64,000 nucleotides of DNA from Reyranella sp. (GTDB lineage Bacteria; Pseudomonadota; Alphaproteobacteria; Reyranellales; Reyranellaceae). A program made the position numbers and the translations under genes. Under the pieces are notes generated by a model. That model ran no database searches. It was given only the letters and a program-made list of their open reading frames with translations, and had not been told where the DNA came from. The number at the start of each line of letters is the position of its first letter. Position 1 is the stretch's first letter. The stretch lies in NCBI RefSeq assembly GCF_017305915.1, contig NZ_JAFKJN010000011.1, positions 1 through 64,000 on the forward strand, written 5' to 3'. Shown piece by piece: positions 15,991 through 24,751 of this stretch.

Positions 15991-16881
15991 TCAGGCGCAG
16001 CCGCTGCGGATGAAGGCGCCGATCTCGGCGCAGGCTTCGCCGCCCTCGGACAGGATCGGCGCGAACAGCGGGAAGACATGCAGCATGTTCGGCCACACCG
16101 CGAGGCGCACCGCGACGCCGGCGCGGTGCAGCTTCTGGGCGATGCGCGTGGCGTCGTCGAGCAGCGTCTCGGCGGTGCCGACCTGGATCAGGATCGGCGG
16201 CAGGCCGGCGAGCTCGGAATGCAGCGGCGCGGCGAGGGGAGTCCGCGGATCGGCGCCATTCAGGTAAAGCCCGGCCATCCAGAGCAGGCCTTCCTTCTGC
16301 ACCATCGGATCGTCCGACGCGCGCGCGGTGATGCTGGTGCCGACGCCTTCGAGATCGACCCACGGCGAGATCGCGACGGCGCAGGCCGGCAGCCCGAGCT
16401 TGCGGTCGCGCAGGTTGACCAGCGTCGCGATGGTCAGTCCGCCGCCCGCCGAATCGCCGGCGATCGCCAGGCGCTGCGGCGCGAAGCCCTGGCTCAGCAG
16501 CCAGCTCCAGGCCTCGGCCGCGTCGTCGATCGCCGCCGGAAACGGGTGCTCGGGCGCCAGGCGATAGTCGATCGCCAGCACGCGCGCGCCCGACGCGGCG
16601 GAGATGTTGTAGGCCAGCCGCCGATGGGTGTTGATCGAGCCGATGACGTAGCCGCCGCCATGCAGGAACAGCACCGCGCGGGTCGGATCGCAGCCCGGCG
16701 CATCGACCCATTCGGCGGCCACGCTGCCGGCCTTGACGGGCTCGCACTTGGCCTCGGCCGGGCGGCCGAGCAGCTCGCCCATCTTCTCGAAGCGCGCGCG
16801 GGACTGGCCGACGTCCTGCACGGCCGGCGCAGGACGGGAGCGCAACAGGGTGATCAGGCTGTCGAGCTGGGCGACGGTCAT
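15991..16881 (-). CDS. Alpha/beta hydrolase, hormone-sensitive lipase family
   Basis: A 296-residue esterase. The oxyanion motif HGGGY is at 74-78 and the nucleophile elbow GDSAGG at 142-147 (Ser144), the two hallmarks of the HSL (bacterial family IV) esterases. The catalytic Asp (LLDDA region) and His (NMLHVFPLF) follow near the C-terminus. Length is normal for the family and no signal peptide is visible, so it is cytoplasmic. GGAGG precedes the ATG at 16881. It is divergent from the second hydrolase with a short shared promoter region. Substrate likely short-chain esters; specificity unknown. Confidence 0.9.
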   Translation of the reverse strand: MTVAQLDSLITLLRSRPAPAVQDVGQSRARFEKMGELLGRPAEAKCEPVKAGSVAAEWVDAPGCDPTRAVLFLHGGGYVIGSINTHRRLAYNISAASGARVLAIDYRLAPEHPFPAAIDDAAEAWSWLLSQGFAPQRLAIAGDSAGGGLTIATLVNLRDRKLGLPACAVAISPWVDLEGVGTSITARASDDPMVQKEGLLWMAGLYLNGADPRTPLAAPLHSELAGLPPILIQVGTAETLLDDATRIAQKLHRAGVAVRLAVWPNMLHVFPLFAPILSEGGEACAEIGAFIRSGCA

Positions 16882-16945
16882 GGCGGTTCCTCCAGTGTCT
16901 CCCACAGGCTAGCATGCGGCCGTTCTTTGCAAAGGGAGACGCGTC

Positions 16946-17848
16946 ATGAGCACAGCAGTCCTCGAAGCCAAGACCACCGAATTCGACGTCGAAGAAGTCG
17001 AGTACCTGCGCCACGGCGACAAGCCGCTGCTGGCGACCATTTACAAGCCGCGCGGCGCCGGGCCGTTTCCCGCCATGGTCGAATGCCATGGCGGCGCCTG
17101 GTGCCAGAGCGACCGCTTCACCGAGAAGCTGCGCCATCAGTACATGGCCTCGCACGGCATCGTGTCGGTCGCGCTCGACTTCCGCTCGGGCAACGAGGAT
17201 CCGTATCCGGCCTCGGTGCAGGACATCAACTACGCGGTGCGCTGGACCAAGCTCCATGCGCGCGAGCTCAAGACCCGCCCCGACCTGGTGGGGATCACCG
17301 GCCAGTCGAGCGGCGGCCATCTCGCGATGCTGGTCGCCATGCGGCCGCACGATCCGCGCTACGCCGCGATCCCCTTGCCGGCCGGCGCGTCGGCACAGGA
17401 CGCCACGGTGCGCTGCGTCAACATGGCGTGGCCGGTGATCAATCCGCTGAGCCGCTACCGGCACGGCAAGCGCGCCGCCCAAGCGGCCAACCCGCCGGCC
17501 TGGCCGAAGTCGATCATCGGCCGCCAGGATTCCTATTGGCAGTCCGAAGCCAACATGGCCGAGGGCAACCCGATGCTGGCGCTGGAGCGCGGCGAGAAGC
17601 CGATGACGCCGCCGGCGGTGTGGTTCCAGGGCCGCAACGACACGCTGCACGACTACAAGGATGTCGAGTCGAGCTTCGACGGCAACGAGCCGCAGCGCTT
17701 CGTCGCCAACTACCGCAAGGCCGGCGGCACGATTTCGCTGGAATACATCGACATGGACCGCGGCGTCGGCCATGCGCCCGACCTGTCCAACACCGGCGAC
17801 ATGTTCGACCGCATGGTGGCGTTCATCGAAAGACACATCACGGCGTGA
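16946..17848 (+). CDS. Alpha/beta hydrolase
   Basis: A 300-residue protein with VECHGGAWCQ (oxyanion region, about 45-54), the nucleophile motif GQSSGG (119-124, Ser121) and a C-terminal VGHAPD region supplying the catalytic His. It resembles the prolyl-oligopeptidase/acetyl-esterase-like alpha/beta hydrolases seen in aromatic or ester catabolism. AAAGGGAGAC lies before the ATG. No signal peptide. Divergent from the HSL-type esterase, so both are probably expressed from the 16,882-16,945 intergenic region. Substrate unknown. Confidence 0.88.
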   Translation: MSTAVLEAKTTEFDVEEVEYLRHGDKPLLATIYKPRGAGPFPAMVECHGGAWCQSDRFTEKLRHQYMASHGIVSVALDFRSGNEDPYPASVQDINYAVRWTKLHARELKTRPDLVGITGQSSGGHLAMLVAMRPHDPRYAAIPLPAGASAQDATVRCVNMAWPVINPLSRYRHGKRAAQAANPPAWPKSIIGRQDSYWQSEANMAEGNPMLALERGEKPMTPPAVWFQGRNDTLHDYKDVESSFDGNEPQRFVANYRKAGGTISLEYIDMDRGVGHAPDLSNTGDMFDRMVAFIERHITA

Positions 17849-17859
17849 TCGTTCGGCGG

Positions 17860-18213
17860 ATGAGCGCACCGAGGCGTATCGCGTTGATCATTGCGGCAGA
17901 TGAGCCAGCGCTTTTCTATGACTCCGTGGCGTCAGCAGAGTTGGACTTGGAGGCCATAGATGTCCGCGATGGCGTTTATGGCCCCGTCTATGGGCGTAAC
18001 GGTGAAGCATACCGCATTGACGCGGTGGGAGGCCGGGTGGTTATCGTTCCCGACCGATCGAAAACTAGCGACCCCGATGGTCTCAGGCAGGTTCTCACGG
18101 CCTTTCTGCGTCAAGCGATGCCTAATGCAAAGGTCGATAGCGATTTGGCAACTCTGTTGCTGCACTGTGAGCCTTACCTTGAACGGATTTCCGTCGGCAC
18201 TAAAACATGGTGA
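17860..18213 (+). CDS. Small hypothetical protein
   Basis: A 117-residue protein from MSAPRRIALIIAADEPALFY to LERISVGTKTW. It has an N-terminal hydrophobic strand, a GPVYGRNGEAYRIDAVGGRV segment and a helical end, and a more AT-rich codon use than its neighbours. It starts 11 bases after the hydrolase gene and may be co-transcribed. No family recognised. The base-composition shift hints at recent acquisition, but this is weak evidence. Confidence 0.6.
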   Translation: MSAPRRIALIIAADEPALFYDSVASAELDLEAIDVRDGVYGPVYGRNGEAYRIDAVGGRVVIVPDRSKTSDPDGLRQVLTAFLRQAMPNAKVDSDLATLLLHCEPYLERISVGTKTW

Positions 18214-18374
18214 TCGATGCGAGGGCGACCACCGGCAGAAGGTTTCGACGGTGTGATGACCCCGCTGAACTAAGCGGTTGGGCACCAGGGGGCGAAATCT
18301 CCCGGCAATCGGCATGAAACCGAATTCGGCGCTCCTTTTGCTAGGGTAGGGCCGTAGCGACAGGAGCATCGGGT

Positions 18375-18854
18375 ATGGACAGCGAGATCGACGCCAAGAC
18401 CTTCTGGAAGGCGATCGGCTGCCGCGCGATCGGCGTGGCGATCGTCACGGCCCGGGGCACCGAGGGGCCGGCGGGCTTCCTGGCCCTGTCGGCCACTCAT
18501 CTGACGGCCAGCCCGCCGATGATGATGGTGTCGATTGGCCTCACCACCTCGGCGCTGGCCGCGGTTCGGCAGGGCAATCACTTCGCCATCAACTATGTGC
18601 CCAAGGGCAGCGAGGCCTTGGTCAAGGAGTTCGGCGGCGGCGGCGCGCTCAAGGGTGCCGACCGCTTCCTGCCGGGCGCCTGGAGCCCGCTGAAGAGCGG
18701 CGCGCCGACCCTGGTCGATGCCGTCGGCGTCATCGACTGCGCGCTGGACGAGCTGATCGAGCGCCACGGCACGGTGATCGCGCTCGGGAAGGTGATCGCC
18801 TACAGCGCCGGGACCAAGGAGCCGATGATCAGCTTCCGCGGCGGCTACATCTGA
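18375..18854 (+). CDS. Flavin reductase family protein
   Basis: A 159-residue flavin-reductase-like protein. It shows the family pattern GVAIVTARGTEGPAGFLALS (FMN-binding split barrel), SPPMMMVSIGLTTSAL and the closing LGKVIAYSAGTKEPMISFRG. Such proteins reduce FMN or FAD with NAD(P)H and hand it to a partner monooxygenase. Slightly shorter than the usual 160-180 residues. The likely partner is the NtaA/DszA-type flavin monooxygenase at 20907, which depends on supplied reduced flavin. An AGGAG precedes the ATG, and the gene is convergent with the MFS gene, 3 bases apart. Confidence 0.85.
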   Translation: MDSEIDAKTFWKAIGCRAIGVAIVTARGTEGPAGFLALSATHLTASPPMMMVSIGLTTSALAAVRQGNHFAINYVPKGSEALVKEFGGGGALKGADRFLPGAWSPLKSGAPTLVDAVGVIDCALDELIERHGTVIALGKVIAYSAGTKEPMISFRGGYI

Positions 18855-18857
18855 AGA

Positions 18858-20036
18858 TCAGATCCGTCGCCACAGCGGCTGCGTCGCCGCCAGCGCCAGC
18901 AGGCCGAGGGCGCCGGTGATCACCATCGCCTCGGCCGCGCCGATCCGGCTGGCCAGCCAGCCGAGCCAGACGAAGCCGATCGGGCCGGTGCCGATGCAGA
19001 CGGAAAGGACGCCGAGCACGCGCGAGCGCATCTCGGTTGGGGCGGCGAGGTAGACGATCGTCGCCTGCAACGTGGAGAAGGCGGCGCCGGCCAGTCCGGT
19101 CAGCAGCAGCGCGGCGCCGGCCAGGATCGGGTCGGGCGCCAGGGCGAATCCGATCACGCCGAGCAGGTAGACCGCCACGCCGCCGACATAGCCGCGGGCG
19201 TGCCAGCCCGGCGTCAGCCACATCGCCAGCGCCAGTGCGCCGGCGAAGGCGCCGATGCCGTCGAAGCTGGTCAGGATGCCGACGCCTTCGGGGCCGAGCT
19301 GCAGCCGGTCGCGGGCGATCACCGGGATCATGCTGGTGAATGGCCAGGCGAAGACGTTGTAGATCACGGTCACCAGCATGGTCGCGGCCAGCCGCTGGTC
19401 TCTGAAGACGATGGCGATCGCTTCCCAGGTGCGGCCAAGGATCGCGCCGGCGCCCGGCGAGGGCGGCAGGCGGCTGTGCACGGCCAGGGTGGCCGCGATC
19501 GCCGTGAGGTAGAGGATCGCGCTCAACAGGAACGCACCCTCGATGCCGATACCGGCCAGCAGCAGGCCGCCCGCCGTCGGCCCGACCATGCGGCTGGCAT
19601 TGGCGGCGCCGACATCCAGCGCCATCGCGGTGGCCATGCGGTCGCGACCGACCGCCTCGCCCATGATCATGCGGCGGAGCGGATTGTCGGTCGCCCAGCC
19701 GCAGCCGTTGACGAAGGCGCCGAGCGCGAGCAGCCAGATGTCGAGCGGTCCGGTCCAGGCGATCGCCGACAGGGCGGCCGAGGTGACCGCCAACAGGCCG
19801 AGCAGCCCGGCGAGCGTGAGGCGGCGGTCGAACCGTTCCGCGAACGCCCCGAGAAAGGCGCCGAACAGGCCCATGGGCAGCAGGCGCAGCATGGTGATGA
19901 CGGCGACGAGGAACGGCGAATCGGTCTGTTGGTAGACGACGATGCCGACGGCCACGGTCTCGAGCCAGCGTACGGTCGTGGTGACCATGCCGACGAGCCA
20001 AAGTCGCCAGAAATCTCCAGGAAGGGCGCGCAGCAT
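18858..20036 (-). CDS. MFS transporter, DHA3-like
   Basis: A 392-residue membrane protein with about 12 hydrophobic helices. It opens MLRALPGDFWRLWLVGMVTT and has the A-motif-like AFAERFDRRLTLAGLLG between helices 2 and 3. The C-terminal half starts IFRDQRLAATMLVTVIYNVF. The size and pattern fit the major facilitator superfamily DHA3/enterobactin-exporter-like group. It is likely a drug or metabolite exporter in the inner membrane. It is divergent from the catabolic operon starting at 20137, so regulation may be shared. The substrate is unknown. Confidence 0.9.
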   Translation of the reverse strand: MLRALPGDFWRLWLVGMVTTTVRWLETVAVGIVVYQQTDSPFLVAVITMLRLLPMGLFGAFLGAFAERFDRRLTLAGLLGLLAVTSAALSAIAWTGPLDIWLLALGAFVNGCGWATDNPLRRMIMGEAVGRDRMATAMALDVGAANASRMVGPTAGGLLLAGIGIEGAFLLSAILYLTAIAATLAVHSRLPPSPGAGAILGRTWEAIAIVFRDQRLAATMLVTVIYNVFAWPFTSMIPVIARDRLQLGPEGVGILTSFDGIGAFAGALALAMWLTPGWHARGYVGGVAVYLLGVIGFALAPDPILAGAALLLTGLAGAAFSTLQATIVYLAAPTEMRSRVLGVLSVCIGTGPIGFVWLGWLASRIGAAEAMVITGALGLLALAATQPLWRRI

Positions 20037-20136
20037 GATTTTACAGAGCGGGTGTCGGCTTAGCCGGTTTCGCTGTCCATAGGGTCTTTTCGCTCAGCGC
20101 TGGCGCAAGCGGCGGGATGCGGTAACGTCTGCTTCC

Positions 20137-20910
20137 ATGAGCAAGCCAGTGGTGGGCGTGATCGGCAACGCCCACGTCATAAACGAGCGTCACAACGTCC
20201 AGATCGTCGGCCAGAAGAACATGCGCGCCGTCGCCGAGGTCGCGGGCGCACTGCCCCTGATGTTCGCCGCCACGCCCGACATCACCGATGTCGACGCCCT
20301 GCTGGACTCGGTCGACGGCATCCTGCTGACCGGCGGCCGGGCCAACGTCCATCCCAGTCATTTCGGCGTCGAGCCCAACCCCAAGCACGAGCCCTACGAC
20401 GAGCCGCGCGACGCCATGGCGCTGAGCCTGATCCGGGCCAGCGTCGAGCGCGGCGTGCCGCTGCTCGGCATCTGCCGCGGCCTGCAGGAGATGAACGTCG
20501 CCTTCGGCGGCTCGCTGCACCCGGAAATCCGCGAGCTGCCCGGGCGCATGAACCATCGTGCGCCGCGGCTGGAGAACGGCGAGATCCATCCCGACCCGAA
20601 CGTGGTGTTCGCCGACCGCCACGAGGTGACGCTGGCCGAGGGCGGTTTCTTCGCCAGGCTGCTCGGCTGCCCGGCGATCCGCGTCAACTCGCTGCACGGC
20701 CAGGGCATCCTCGAGCCCGGCCCGCGGGTCATCCTCGAAGGCATCGCGGAGGACGGCACGATCGAGGCGATCCGCATCGCCGACGCGCCTGCCTTCGCGA
20801 TCGGCGTGCAATGGCATGCCGAGTACGATCCGCAGATCAACCCGATCAACAAGGCCCTGTTCGAGGCGTTCGGCGCCGCGCTGGCGGAGCACAAGGCGAA
20901 GTCGTCATGA
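20137..20910 (+). CDS. Gamma-glutamyl-gamma-aminobutyrate hydrolase family (peptidase C26)
   Basis: A 257-residue class I glutamine-amidotransferase-like hydrolase. The nucleophile motif GICRGLQ contains Cys113, and the partner dyad is in GVQWHAEYD (His227, Glu229). The LLTGGRANVHPSHFG segment (64-77) is typical of PuuD-like enzymes. They cleave gamma-glutamyl amide bonds, as in putrescine or aniline-type pathways where glutamate is first attached to an amine. It is the first gene of a run with the monooxygenase, SDR, amidohydrolase and DUF2786 genes, overlapping the next by 4 bases (ATGA). This suggests it frees a small amine intermediate. Confidence 0.9.
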   Translation: MSKPVVGVIGNAHVINERHNVQIVGQKNMRAVAEVAGALPLMFAATPDITDVDALLDSVDGILLTGGRANVHPSHFGVEPNPKHEPYDEPRDAMALSLIRASVERGVPLLGICRGLQEMNVAFGGSLHPEIRELPGRMNHRAPRLENGEIHPDPNVVFADRHEVTLAEGGFFARLLGCPAIRVNSLHGQGILEPGPRVILEGIAEDGTIEAIRIADAPAFAIGVQWHAEYDPQINPINKALFEAFGAALAEHKAKSS

Positions 20911-22232
20911 CACGGCAGATGCATCTCAACCTGTTCATCCAGAGCCGCGGCCATCACGAGGCGTCGTGGCGGCATCCCGATGCGTCGCCGTTGCCGCTGA
21001 CCGACATCCGCTACTACCGGGACGTGGCTCAGCGCGCCGAGGCGGGGCTGTTCGATTCGATCTTCCTCGCCGACCAGTTGGCGCTCGACGGCGATGTCGG
21101 GCGGGCCGGCCGCAGCTGGCTCGAGCCGATCACCGTGCTGGCGGCGCTTGCGACCTCGACCGATCGCATCGGCCTGATCGCCACCGCCTCGACGACCTAC
21201 ACCGAGCCGTTCAACCTGGCGCGGCAGTTCGCGTCGATCGACCACATGAGCAACGGCCGCGTGGGCTGGAATATCGTCACCTCGTGGCTCGCCGCGGCGG
21301 CGCGCAACTACGGCGGCGACGCCCAGGTGACCCACGCCGACCGCTATGCCCGCGGCGAGGAGTTCGTGGCTGTCGTCAAGGCGCTGTGGGATAGCTGGGC
21401 CGACGACGCCGTGGTCGACGACCGCGACGGCGGGCAATATGCGCGGCCCGACCGTATCCGGCCGATCAACCATGAGGGCGAGCACTACAGGGTCGCCGGC
21501 CCGCTCAACATGCCGCGCAGCCCGCAGGGCCGGCCGGTGTTCGTGCAGGCGGGCTCGTCCGACACCGGGCGCCGTTTCGCCGCGCGCCACGCCGAGGCGG
21601 TGTTCACCGCGCAGATGGAGAAGGCGACGGCGCGCGACTTCTACGCCGACATCAAGGCGCTCGCGGTGGCGGAGGGGCGTTTTCCCGAGCAGGTGCTGAT
21701 CCTGCCGGGACTCAGCCCGCTGATCGCCGACACCGAAGCCGAGGCGCAGCGCCAGGCGCGCGCGCTGAACGACCTCACCGATCCCGAGGTCGGCCGCAAG
21801 CGGCTGTCGGGCCGCTTCGGCGGACACGACTTCTCGCATCTGCCGCTCGACAAGCCGCTGTCGCCCGAGGACTTCCCGGACCCGGGCACGGTCGAGGCGG
21901 CGCGCAGCCGCACCGAGGTGATCGTCGGGCTGGTCCGCCGCGAGAAGCCGACCCTGCGGCAGCTTCTCGCCTATCTCGCCGGCGCGCGCGGCCATTACAC
22001 GACCGCCGGCACGCCCGAGCAGGTCGCCGATCTGATGGAGAGCTGGTTCGCGGAGGGCGCGGCCGACGGCTTCAACGTCATGCCGCCGGTGCTGCCGGCG
22101 ATGCTCGACGTGTTCGTCGCCGAGGTGATCCCGATCCTGCAGAAGCGCGGGCTGTTCCGCACCGAATACGAAGGCGAGACCTTGCGCGATCATTACGGCC
22201 TCGACAGGCCCGAGGGGGGAGCATGGAACTGA
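20907..22232 (+). CDS. NtaA/SnaA/DszA-family FMN-dependent monooxygenase
   Basis: A 441-residue bacterial-luciferase-like protein. It opens MTRQMHLNLFIQSRGHHEAS and shows EAGLFDSIFLADQLALDG, the typical TASTTYTEPFNLARQFASID substrate-flavin region, NGRVGWNIVTSW and ARHAEAVFTAQ. This is the DszA/NtaA/SnaA group, which uses reduced FMN from a separate reductase to oxygenate organosulfur, nitrilotriacetate or related substrates. The flavin reductase at 18375 is the likely partner. It is translationally coupled to the upstream C26 hydrolase and overlaps the SDR gene, so it is central to this catabolic operon. The substrate is not deducible. Confidence 0.92.
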   Translation: MTRQMHLNLFIQSRGHHEASWRHPDASPLPLTDIRYYRDVAQRAEAGLFDSIFLADQLALDGDVGRAGRSWLEPITVLAALATSTDRIGLIATASTTYTEPFNLARQFASIDHMSNGRVGWNIVTSWLAAAARNYGGDAQVTHADRYARGEEFVAVVKALWDSWADDAVVDDRDGGQYARPDRIRPINHEGEHYRVAGPLNMPRSPQGRPVFVQAGSSDTGRRFAARHAEAVFTAQMEKATARDFYADIKALAVAEGRFPEQVLILPGLSPLIADTEAEAQRQARALNDLTDPEVGRKRLSGRFGGHDFSHLPLDKPLSPEDFPDPGTVEAARSRTEVIVGLVRREKPTLRQLLAYLAGARGHYTTAGTPEQVADLMESWFAEGAADGFNVMPPVLPAMLDVFVAEVIPILQKRGLFRTEYEGETLRDHYGLDRPEGGAWN

Positions 22233-22972
22233 AAGGAAAAGTCGCCGTCGTCACCGGCGGCAATGGCGGTCTGGGCCAGCGCATCTGTCACGCGCTTGCG
22301 GCACAGGGCTGCCACGTTGCCGTCGTCTATGCCCAGAGCAAGGCGCAGGCGGAGGGCGTGGTGAAGGATCTCGGGAAGCACCAGGTCGGCGCCGCGGCGT
22401 TCGCCTGCGACGTCACCAGCCGCGACCAGGTGCAGGCGATGGTCGACGACGTGGTCAAGCGGTTCGGCCGGCTCGACATCCTGATCAACGACGCGGCCTA
22501 CAATAAATCGATCCGGTTCCAGGATCTCGATGGGCTGACCTACGAGGAATGGATCAAGATCATCGACATCAACCTCACCGGGCCGATGCTCACCACCAAG
22601 GCCGCCGGCGCGGTGATGAAGAAGCAGGGCAGCGGGCGCATCGTGAACATCTCCTCGGTGGCGGGGCTGGGGCCGACCGGCTCGTCGATCGCCTATGCCG
22701 TCTCCAAGGCCGGGCTGATCCATCTCACCAAATGCATGGCGGTGGCGCTGGCGCCGGAGGTGCTGGTGAATTGCGTGGCGCCCGGCTTGCTCGAGGGCAC
22801 GCGCGCCACGGCCAACCTGCGGCCCGAGGCGGTCGAGACCGGGCGCAAGGCGTCGCTGCTCGGCGTCGCGGCCGACAAGGACGACTGCGCCGACCAGGTC
22901 GTCACCATGTGCCGCACCAACACCATGACCGGGCAGACCATCGTCATCGATTCCGGCCGCACCTTCCACTGA
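22223..22972 (+). CDS. Short-chain dehydrogenase/reductase (SDR)
   Basis: A 249-residue classical SDR. NAD(P) binding is at VVTGGNGGLGQ (TGxxxGxG, about 9-19). The active site is NISSVAGLGPTGSSIAYAVSK, with Ser in the NISS region and Tyr-x3-Lys in YAVSK, and NDAA replaces the common NNAG. Length is normal. It overlaps the monooxygenase gene by 10 bases. It probably oxidises or reduces an alcohol or keto intermediate of the pathway. NADP versus NAD preference cannot be stated. Confidence 0.9.
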   Translation: MELKGKVAVVTGGNGGLGQRICHALAAQGCHVAVVYAQSKAQAEGVVKDLGKHQVGAAAFACDVTSRDQVQAMVDDVVKRFGRLDILINDAAYNKSIRFQDLDGLTYEEWIKIIDINLTGPMLTTKAAGAVMKKQGSGRIVNISSVAGLGPTGSSIAYAVSKAGLIHLTKCMAVALAPEVLVNCVAPGLLEGTRATANLRPEAVETGRKASLLGVAADKDDCADQVVTMCRTNTMTGQTIVIDSGRTFH

Positions 22973-22991
22973 TCGGGCCACCGAGGTCACC

Positions 22992-24047
22992 ATGAGCAAT
23001 CAATCCGGCATCGTCTTCACCCATTGCGCGGTGACGGCCGCGGCGGCGGACCACGGCCATGCCCACAGCCACGCCAGGCGCCGCGAGGTCGTGATCGCCG
23101 GCAAGCGGGTGAAGACCGTCGACATCCACGCCCATTGCTGCGTGCCGAAGGCGATGGAGGTCATCAAGCATCCGCTCGAAGCGCCCGGCCTGTTGATGGA
23201 GGACACCTCGACGCGCATCGCGGCGATGGACAGCCAGGGCATCGACGTCGAGTGCCTCAGCATCAATCCCTATTGGTATCGCGCGAGCAAGGACGAGTCG
23301 GCCGAGGTGATCCGGCTGCAGAACGAGGCCCTGGTCGAGTTCTGCGCCAGGCAGCCCGACCGGTTCGTGGCTTTCGCGACGGCGGCGCTACAGCATCCCG
23401 AGCTGGCCGCCGAGCAGGTCGAGCATGCGGTGAAGAAGCTCGGCCTCCGCGGCGTCAGCGTCGGCGGCAGCGTCGCCGGCCTCGAGCTTGCCGATCCGAA
23501 GTTCAATCCCTTCTGGAAGAAGTGCGAGGAGCACGACCTGCTGGTGTTCCTGCATCCGACCGGCACGCGCGAGCTGGAGCCCAGCGGCCGCCTCGGCGGC
23601 AGCGGTCTGCTGACCAACACCATCGGCAATCCGCTGGAGACGACGATCGCGCTGTCGCACCTGATCTTCGAGGGCACTCTCGACCGCTTCCCGGGTCTGA
23701 AGATCTGCGCCGCGCACGGCGGCGGCTATCTCGGCTCCTACGCCAACCGCTCCGATGCAGTGATCCGCACCTTCCCGAACCGGGTCGGTCCCTTGCCGAA
23801 GAAGCAGCCGACCGCCTACCTGCGCGACGGCCAGCTCTACTTCGACACCATCGTGTTCACGCCCGAGGCGCTGCGCCACCTGATCGCCGAGAGCGGGCCC
23901 GACAGGATCATGATCGGCACCGACTATCCGTTCCCGTGGACCGCCACCGAGGTCGACCTCGTGCTGTCGACGCCGGGCCTCAGCGACGATCAGCGCATCG
24001 CCATCCTGGGCGGCACGGCGCAGAAGCTGATGGGCATCAAGCCCTGA
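22992..24047 (+). CDS. Amidohydrolase, ACMSD/amidohydrolase_2 family
   Basis: A 351-residue TIM-barrel amidohydrolase of the amidohydrolase_2 type. The metal motif VDIHAHCCVP contains H-x-H, LLVFLHPTG holds a further His, and ICAAHGGGYLGSY and MIGTDYPFPW supply His and Asp metal ligands or base. This group includes decarboxylases and hydrolases such as ACMSD and OMP-decarboxylase-like enzymes. A His-rich N-terminal extension (DHGHAHSHARRRE, residues 21-33) precedes the barrel. It follows the SDR gene by 19 bases, same operon. The reaction may be decarboxylation or hydrolysis of a ring-derived acid. Confidence 0.9.
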   Translation: MSNQSGIVFTHCAVTAAAADHGHAHSHARRREVVIAGKRVKTVDIHAHCCVPKAMEVIKHPLEAPGLLMEDTSTRIAAMDSQGIDVECLSINPYWYRASKDESAEVIRLQNEALVEFCARQPDRFVAFATAALQHPELAAEQVEHAVKKLGLRGVSVGGSVAGLELADPKFNPFWKKCEEHDLLVFLHPTGTRELEPSGRLGGSGLLTNTIGNPLETTIALSHLIFEGTLDRFPGLKICAAHGGGYLGSYANRSDAVIRTFPNRVGPLPKKQPTAYLRDGQLYFDTIVFTPEALRHLIAESGPDRIMIGTDYPFPWTATEVDLVLSTPGLSDDQRIAILGGTAQKLMGIKP

Positions 24048-24751
24048 GCAATCCCGACACGATCGACAAACTCCGGACGCGCATCCAGGGGCTGCGCGCC
24101 AAGACCGTCGCCAACGGCTGCACCGAAGGCGAGGCGGTGGCCGCCGCCGCGAAGGTGGCCGAGTTGCTCGATCGGTACGACCTGTCGCTGACCGATGTCG
24201 AGGTCCGGGAGGCGCCCTGCGAGCGGCGCGTCTACGAGACCCGCAACAGGAGGCGCATCCCGCTCGACGAGTGCATCGGCGCCATCGCCGAGTTCTGCGA
24301 CTGCCGCGTGTGGCGCGAGAAGGACGCGGCCGGCGAAGTGCGTTACGTCTTCTTCGGCCTGGCGTCGGACATCGAGGCCGCGCACTACCTGACCGAGCTG
24401 ATCGACTCGGCAGTCCGCGCGGAGCTCGGCCGCTACAAGACCTCTCCGGAATATCGGCAGTTCCGCCATCAGGAGCGGCATCTCGCCAATGCGTCGTTTG
24501 CGCTGGGCATGGTGGCGTCGATCGCCGACAAGCTCGCGGCGATGAAGGCCGAACGCGACCAGATGAAGAACAGCACCGGGCGCGGTCTCGTCGTCCTCAA
24601 GACGGCGGTCGTCGACAGCGAGTTCGAGAAGCTCGACCTCAAGCTACGGACAGTGGACCGCCCGAGCCGGATGATCGCCCCCGAGGCCTACGATGCCGGC
24701 GGTGTCGCCGGCGCTTCGCTCGCCATCAATCCGGCGATTCGCCAGCGCTAA
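24044..24751 (+). CDS. DUF2786 domain protein, probable CTG start
   Basis: Reading from CTG at 24044-24046, overlapping the amidohydrolase stop, gives 235 residues. LRTRIQGLRAKTVANGCTEG followed by EAVAAAAKVAELLDRYDLSLTD is the DUF2786 motif; the rest (RRIPLDECIGAIAEFCDCRV, AAHYLTELIDSAVRAEL) is a DUF7168-like helical domain. No ATG, GTG or TTG lies between the end of the amidohydrolase frame and the conserved domain, so CTG or a start far inside the upstream gene is implied. Function unknown; a link to the metabolic genes is not evident. Confidence 0.8.
   Translation: MSNPDTIDKLRTRIQGLRAKTVANGCTEGEAVAAAAKVAELLDRYDLSLTDVEVREAPCERRVYETRNRRRIPLDECIGAIAEFCDCRVWREKDAAGEVRYVFFGLASDIEAAHYLTELIDSAVRAELGRYKTSPEYRQFRHQERHLANASFALGMVASIADKLAAMKAERDQMKNSTGRGLVVLKTAVVDSEFEKLDLKLRTVDRPSRMIAPEAYDAGGVAGASLAINPAIRQR

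Noticed and set aside
16078..18213. Long + strand frame across the two esterases
   Set aside because: Only its last 117 residues (17,860-18,213) look coding; the remainder is the complement or frameshifted copy of the esterase genes.
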